From: Hypoxylon rubiginosum
Lineage: Eukaryota > Ascomycota > Sordariomycetes > Xylariales > Hypoxylaceae
Reading direction: 5' to 3'
Assembly (NCBI GenBank): GCA_902806565.1
Contig: CADCXA010000010.1
Location: forward strand, 496,001 to 560,000
Length of the DNA stretch: 64,000 nt
Part shown: one piece after another, positions 62,438 through 64,000 of the stretch
How positions within the stretch are numbered: the first letter of the stretch is position 1
Layout: each line of letters begins with the position of its first letter
Made by a program: the position numbers and the translations under genes
The notes under the pieces: model-generated
Databases searched by the model: none
What the model saw: only the letters and a program-made list of their open reading frames with translations
Told to the model about the DNA's origin: nothing

Positions 62438-62977
62438 ATGAGGGTAGAGCAAAAGCTGGGATTGAAGCTCGAGCCGTCGCAAGTGAGATTAATTACATCT
62501 CGCAATGACGGATATAGGTGGCAGATGCTGCCCGAGAAGAAACATCTATTCAACAGAAACCTAAGCGATCATTCCATCAAGGCATATAAGGACCTCTACG
62601 AAGGCGTTGGGGTCTCGTTCGAGGCTATCCAGTTCTTACCACCAGAATCCAGCATCTATCCGGGGCAGGATACCATGGTGAGTTCGTTCCCGAAAATGAG
62701 CGTCTCGGTCAAATGTACTGACCAACGACAGAATTCTGTTTGCTCCGAGCCGCTGAGCTTCTTTTCTCAGATTAATGAGCTCCAAGTCCAGAATGACTAC
62801 TTATTCCAGCAGCCTAACCTGCTCAAGCCACAACTAGAAGCGGAGGTCAAGCTGCGTCTCAGCTTCGAAAAGAAGCTCAAATTCACCTCCGAGAAGGCCT
62901 CAAGGATACAAGATGAGCTACAGGCCGCGACCCGCCGAGATGACTTCTTTCGCGGCATGGCTTCGAAGTACTCCTAG
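62438..62977 (+). CDS. hypothetical coiled-coil protein or fragment, 179 aa
   Basis: A frame of 179 codons from ATG 62438. The first half is mixed (SRNDGYRWQMLPEKKHLFNR, AIQFLPPESSIYPGQD); the second is a likely coiled coil (LKPQLEAEVKLRLSFEKKLK, SEKASRIQDELQAATRR). I recognise no family. It lies on the same strand as the recombinase relic and could be its terminal part or an unrelated fragment. A clean frame with coiled-coil periodicity argues for real coding origin. Confidence 0.35.
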   Translation: MRVEQKLGLKLEPSQVRLITSRNDGYRWQMLPEKKHLFNRNLSDHSIKAYKDLYEGVGVSFEAIQFLPPESSIYPGQDTMVSSFPKMSVSVKCTDQRQNSVCSEPLSFFSQINELQVQNDYLFQQPNLLKPQLEAEVKLRLSFEKKLKFTSEKASRIQDELQAATRRDDFFRGMASKYS

Positions 62978-63251
62978 GGGATCGCCAAGCTAATACCGAT
63001 TGTGAACGACCTTCAAGTTAACCCTGGTATTACGGACGAAGGGGTTTTATGAATAGGATGTCCGATTCCGTCCACTTCCCCCAGATTTGAATTGGCGCGT
63101 CGCAGAGGCACCTTGACCAGATTTACCATATATTGCCCTTTCAAAGTCTCGCCCCTTGTACTGTTCCAGTTCTCCTGCATCCACTCGTTTACCGTCGCCT
63201 ATCACTTTCCCCTCATAGCTCGTGCTACCTATCTCACCCTAAACCAACATT

Positions 63252-64000
63252 ATGCGAACTATTATAGTAACCCTTCTTATGGGCCTTGGGGCCGTCTTTA
63301 TTATCATCGGCATCGCCTGCAAAAAGATGCGTACGAGTGGTGTCATCAAAATCCAAGTACATTTACCGAAAAGCTTTCGTCGAGAAGCTCTACAACTGCC
63401 TGACTCGCCTCCCATCCTCCATAGCGCAAACAGCATCGTTACTAGCGCCGAGACCCGATTTTCTGAGGGTCTCGGCGGGCCTTAGCCAGGCCACAGATGC
63501 TGTTAACTCTTTGGTTGGCCGCATCCCCAGGAGGTGACCATGGGGACGGATGCGGTCTGCTACCAAGATCGCAACAACCAAACAAACTGCACGAAAATTC
63601 CTTCAGACGTATCAGATTTACTTCCTAGTCCCCTCGATACGCTCCTAGATCTACATCTCATCCCTTCATCGTTTTCCGCCTTGCTCCAGATCTACGTCCG
63701 CTCATGCCTAATTGCGGTATGTACTTGTTGGCGTTATCATATTCGTGGCTGTTTCGGCGGGCCTGAAAGTCGCCAGACTCGGCACGTTAGGAATAGTCCC
63801 ATTTCTCTCTATAATCGAAATAATGCTGAGACTATGCTGTGGGCTACTCGTGTTCTTACCTTTGCTTCTAGCAGCGATTATCACGTTCTCAACGACTTCC
63901 CTGCTTCGGAAGATAGACTTGTTAGAGGTGGAGAGTGGTGATTTGGTTTGGTGCTTGGCTACGGCTTTAGGATTGTGTGGCGCGGCTATGTGTATCTTCC
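63252..64000 (+). pseudogene. decayed multi-pass membrane protein, running off the right edge
   Basis: ATG 63252 starts a membrane helix (MRTIIVTLLMGLGAVFIIIG). Coding-like sequence then moves to another frame (AFVEKLYNCLTRLPSSIAQT, GLSQATDAVNSLVGRIP), shifts again near 63530 to TMGTDAVCYQDRNNQTNCTK with a likely glycosylated loop and LPSPLDTLLD, and from about 63720 a third frame gives helices VLVGVIIFVAVSAGLKVARL, LCCGLLVFLPLLLAAIITF and CLATALGLCGAAMCIF at the window end. The layout (one helix, a large loop with Cys, then three helices) recalls SUR7/PalI-like fungal membrane proteins. Some breaks may be introns; the one near 63530 is hard to explain that way. Confidence 0.42.

Overview
The window looks like an accessory, repeat-rich compartment of a filamentous ascomycete (Pezizomycotina, probably Sordariomycete-like). 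The signs are short GT..AG introns of about 53-99 nt with CTAAC-like branch sites, fungus-restricted families (DUF6606/DUF3638/DUF3645, HNH_2, HET, DUF3435, DUF7492), palindromic AGGTACCT words scattered through spacers, and long AT-rich spacers. The species is inferred only to this level; no rRNA or clear tRNA gene was found.

Layout. 1-6.1 kb: an intact HNH_2 nuclease-like gene (minus) and a decayed Hsp70-like gene followed by a ZZ zinc finger. 6.8-8.3 kb: a frameshifted DUF6589-like gene. 11.0-20.6 kb: an intact five-exon gene for a giant P-loop protein of about 3,096 aa. 21.0-25.5 kb: a small hypothetical gene, a relic polyketide synthase carrier domain abutting a LINE reverse-transcriptase relic, then a divergent pair (a PD-(D/E)XK-like protein and an unknown protein). 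28.5-30.0 kb: a two-RRM RNA-binding protein with four exons. 31.9-34.8 kb: a 13-bp satellite, then an intact gene with coiled coil, PD-(D/E)XK nuclease, Cys motif and kinase, the architecture of the Spok spore-killer family. 38.5-39.9 kb: a gene made mostly of about 50 hexapeptide repeats. 40.9-50.6 kb: a graveyard with HET, ankyrin, membrane-anchored lectin and valyl-tRNA synthetase relics. 51.6-53.8 kb: an intact Ulp1-type protease gene. 54.2-55.9 kb: a dead copy of the Spok-like family. 57.2-62.1 kb: a frameshifted DUF7492 gene, a second HNH_2 gene with a clean intron, and a decayed DUF3435 tyrosine recombinase with a C2H2 tail. 63.3 kb to the end: a decayed multi-pass membrane protein.

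How it fits together. Most genes outside the 11-30 kb core are duplicated, broken or selfish. The intact candidates for selfish or conflict functions are the Spok-like gene, the two HNH_2 paralogs, the PD-(D/E)XK protein and the Ulp1-like protease. Spok genes of Podospora travel in DUF3435-driven giant elements, so a Spok-like gene, a dead copy and a DUF3435 relic within 30 kb is suggestive. No element boundaries or intact captain are visible, so this remains an inference. Several short dispersed repeats (a 96-97 bp terminal-inverted-repeat element, a 90-bp repeat, a tRNA T-arm-like module) link distant parts of the window.
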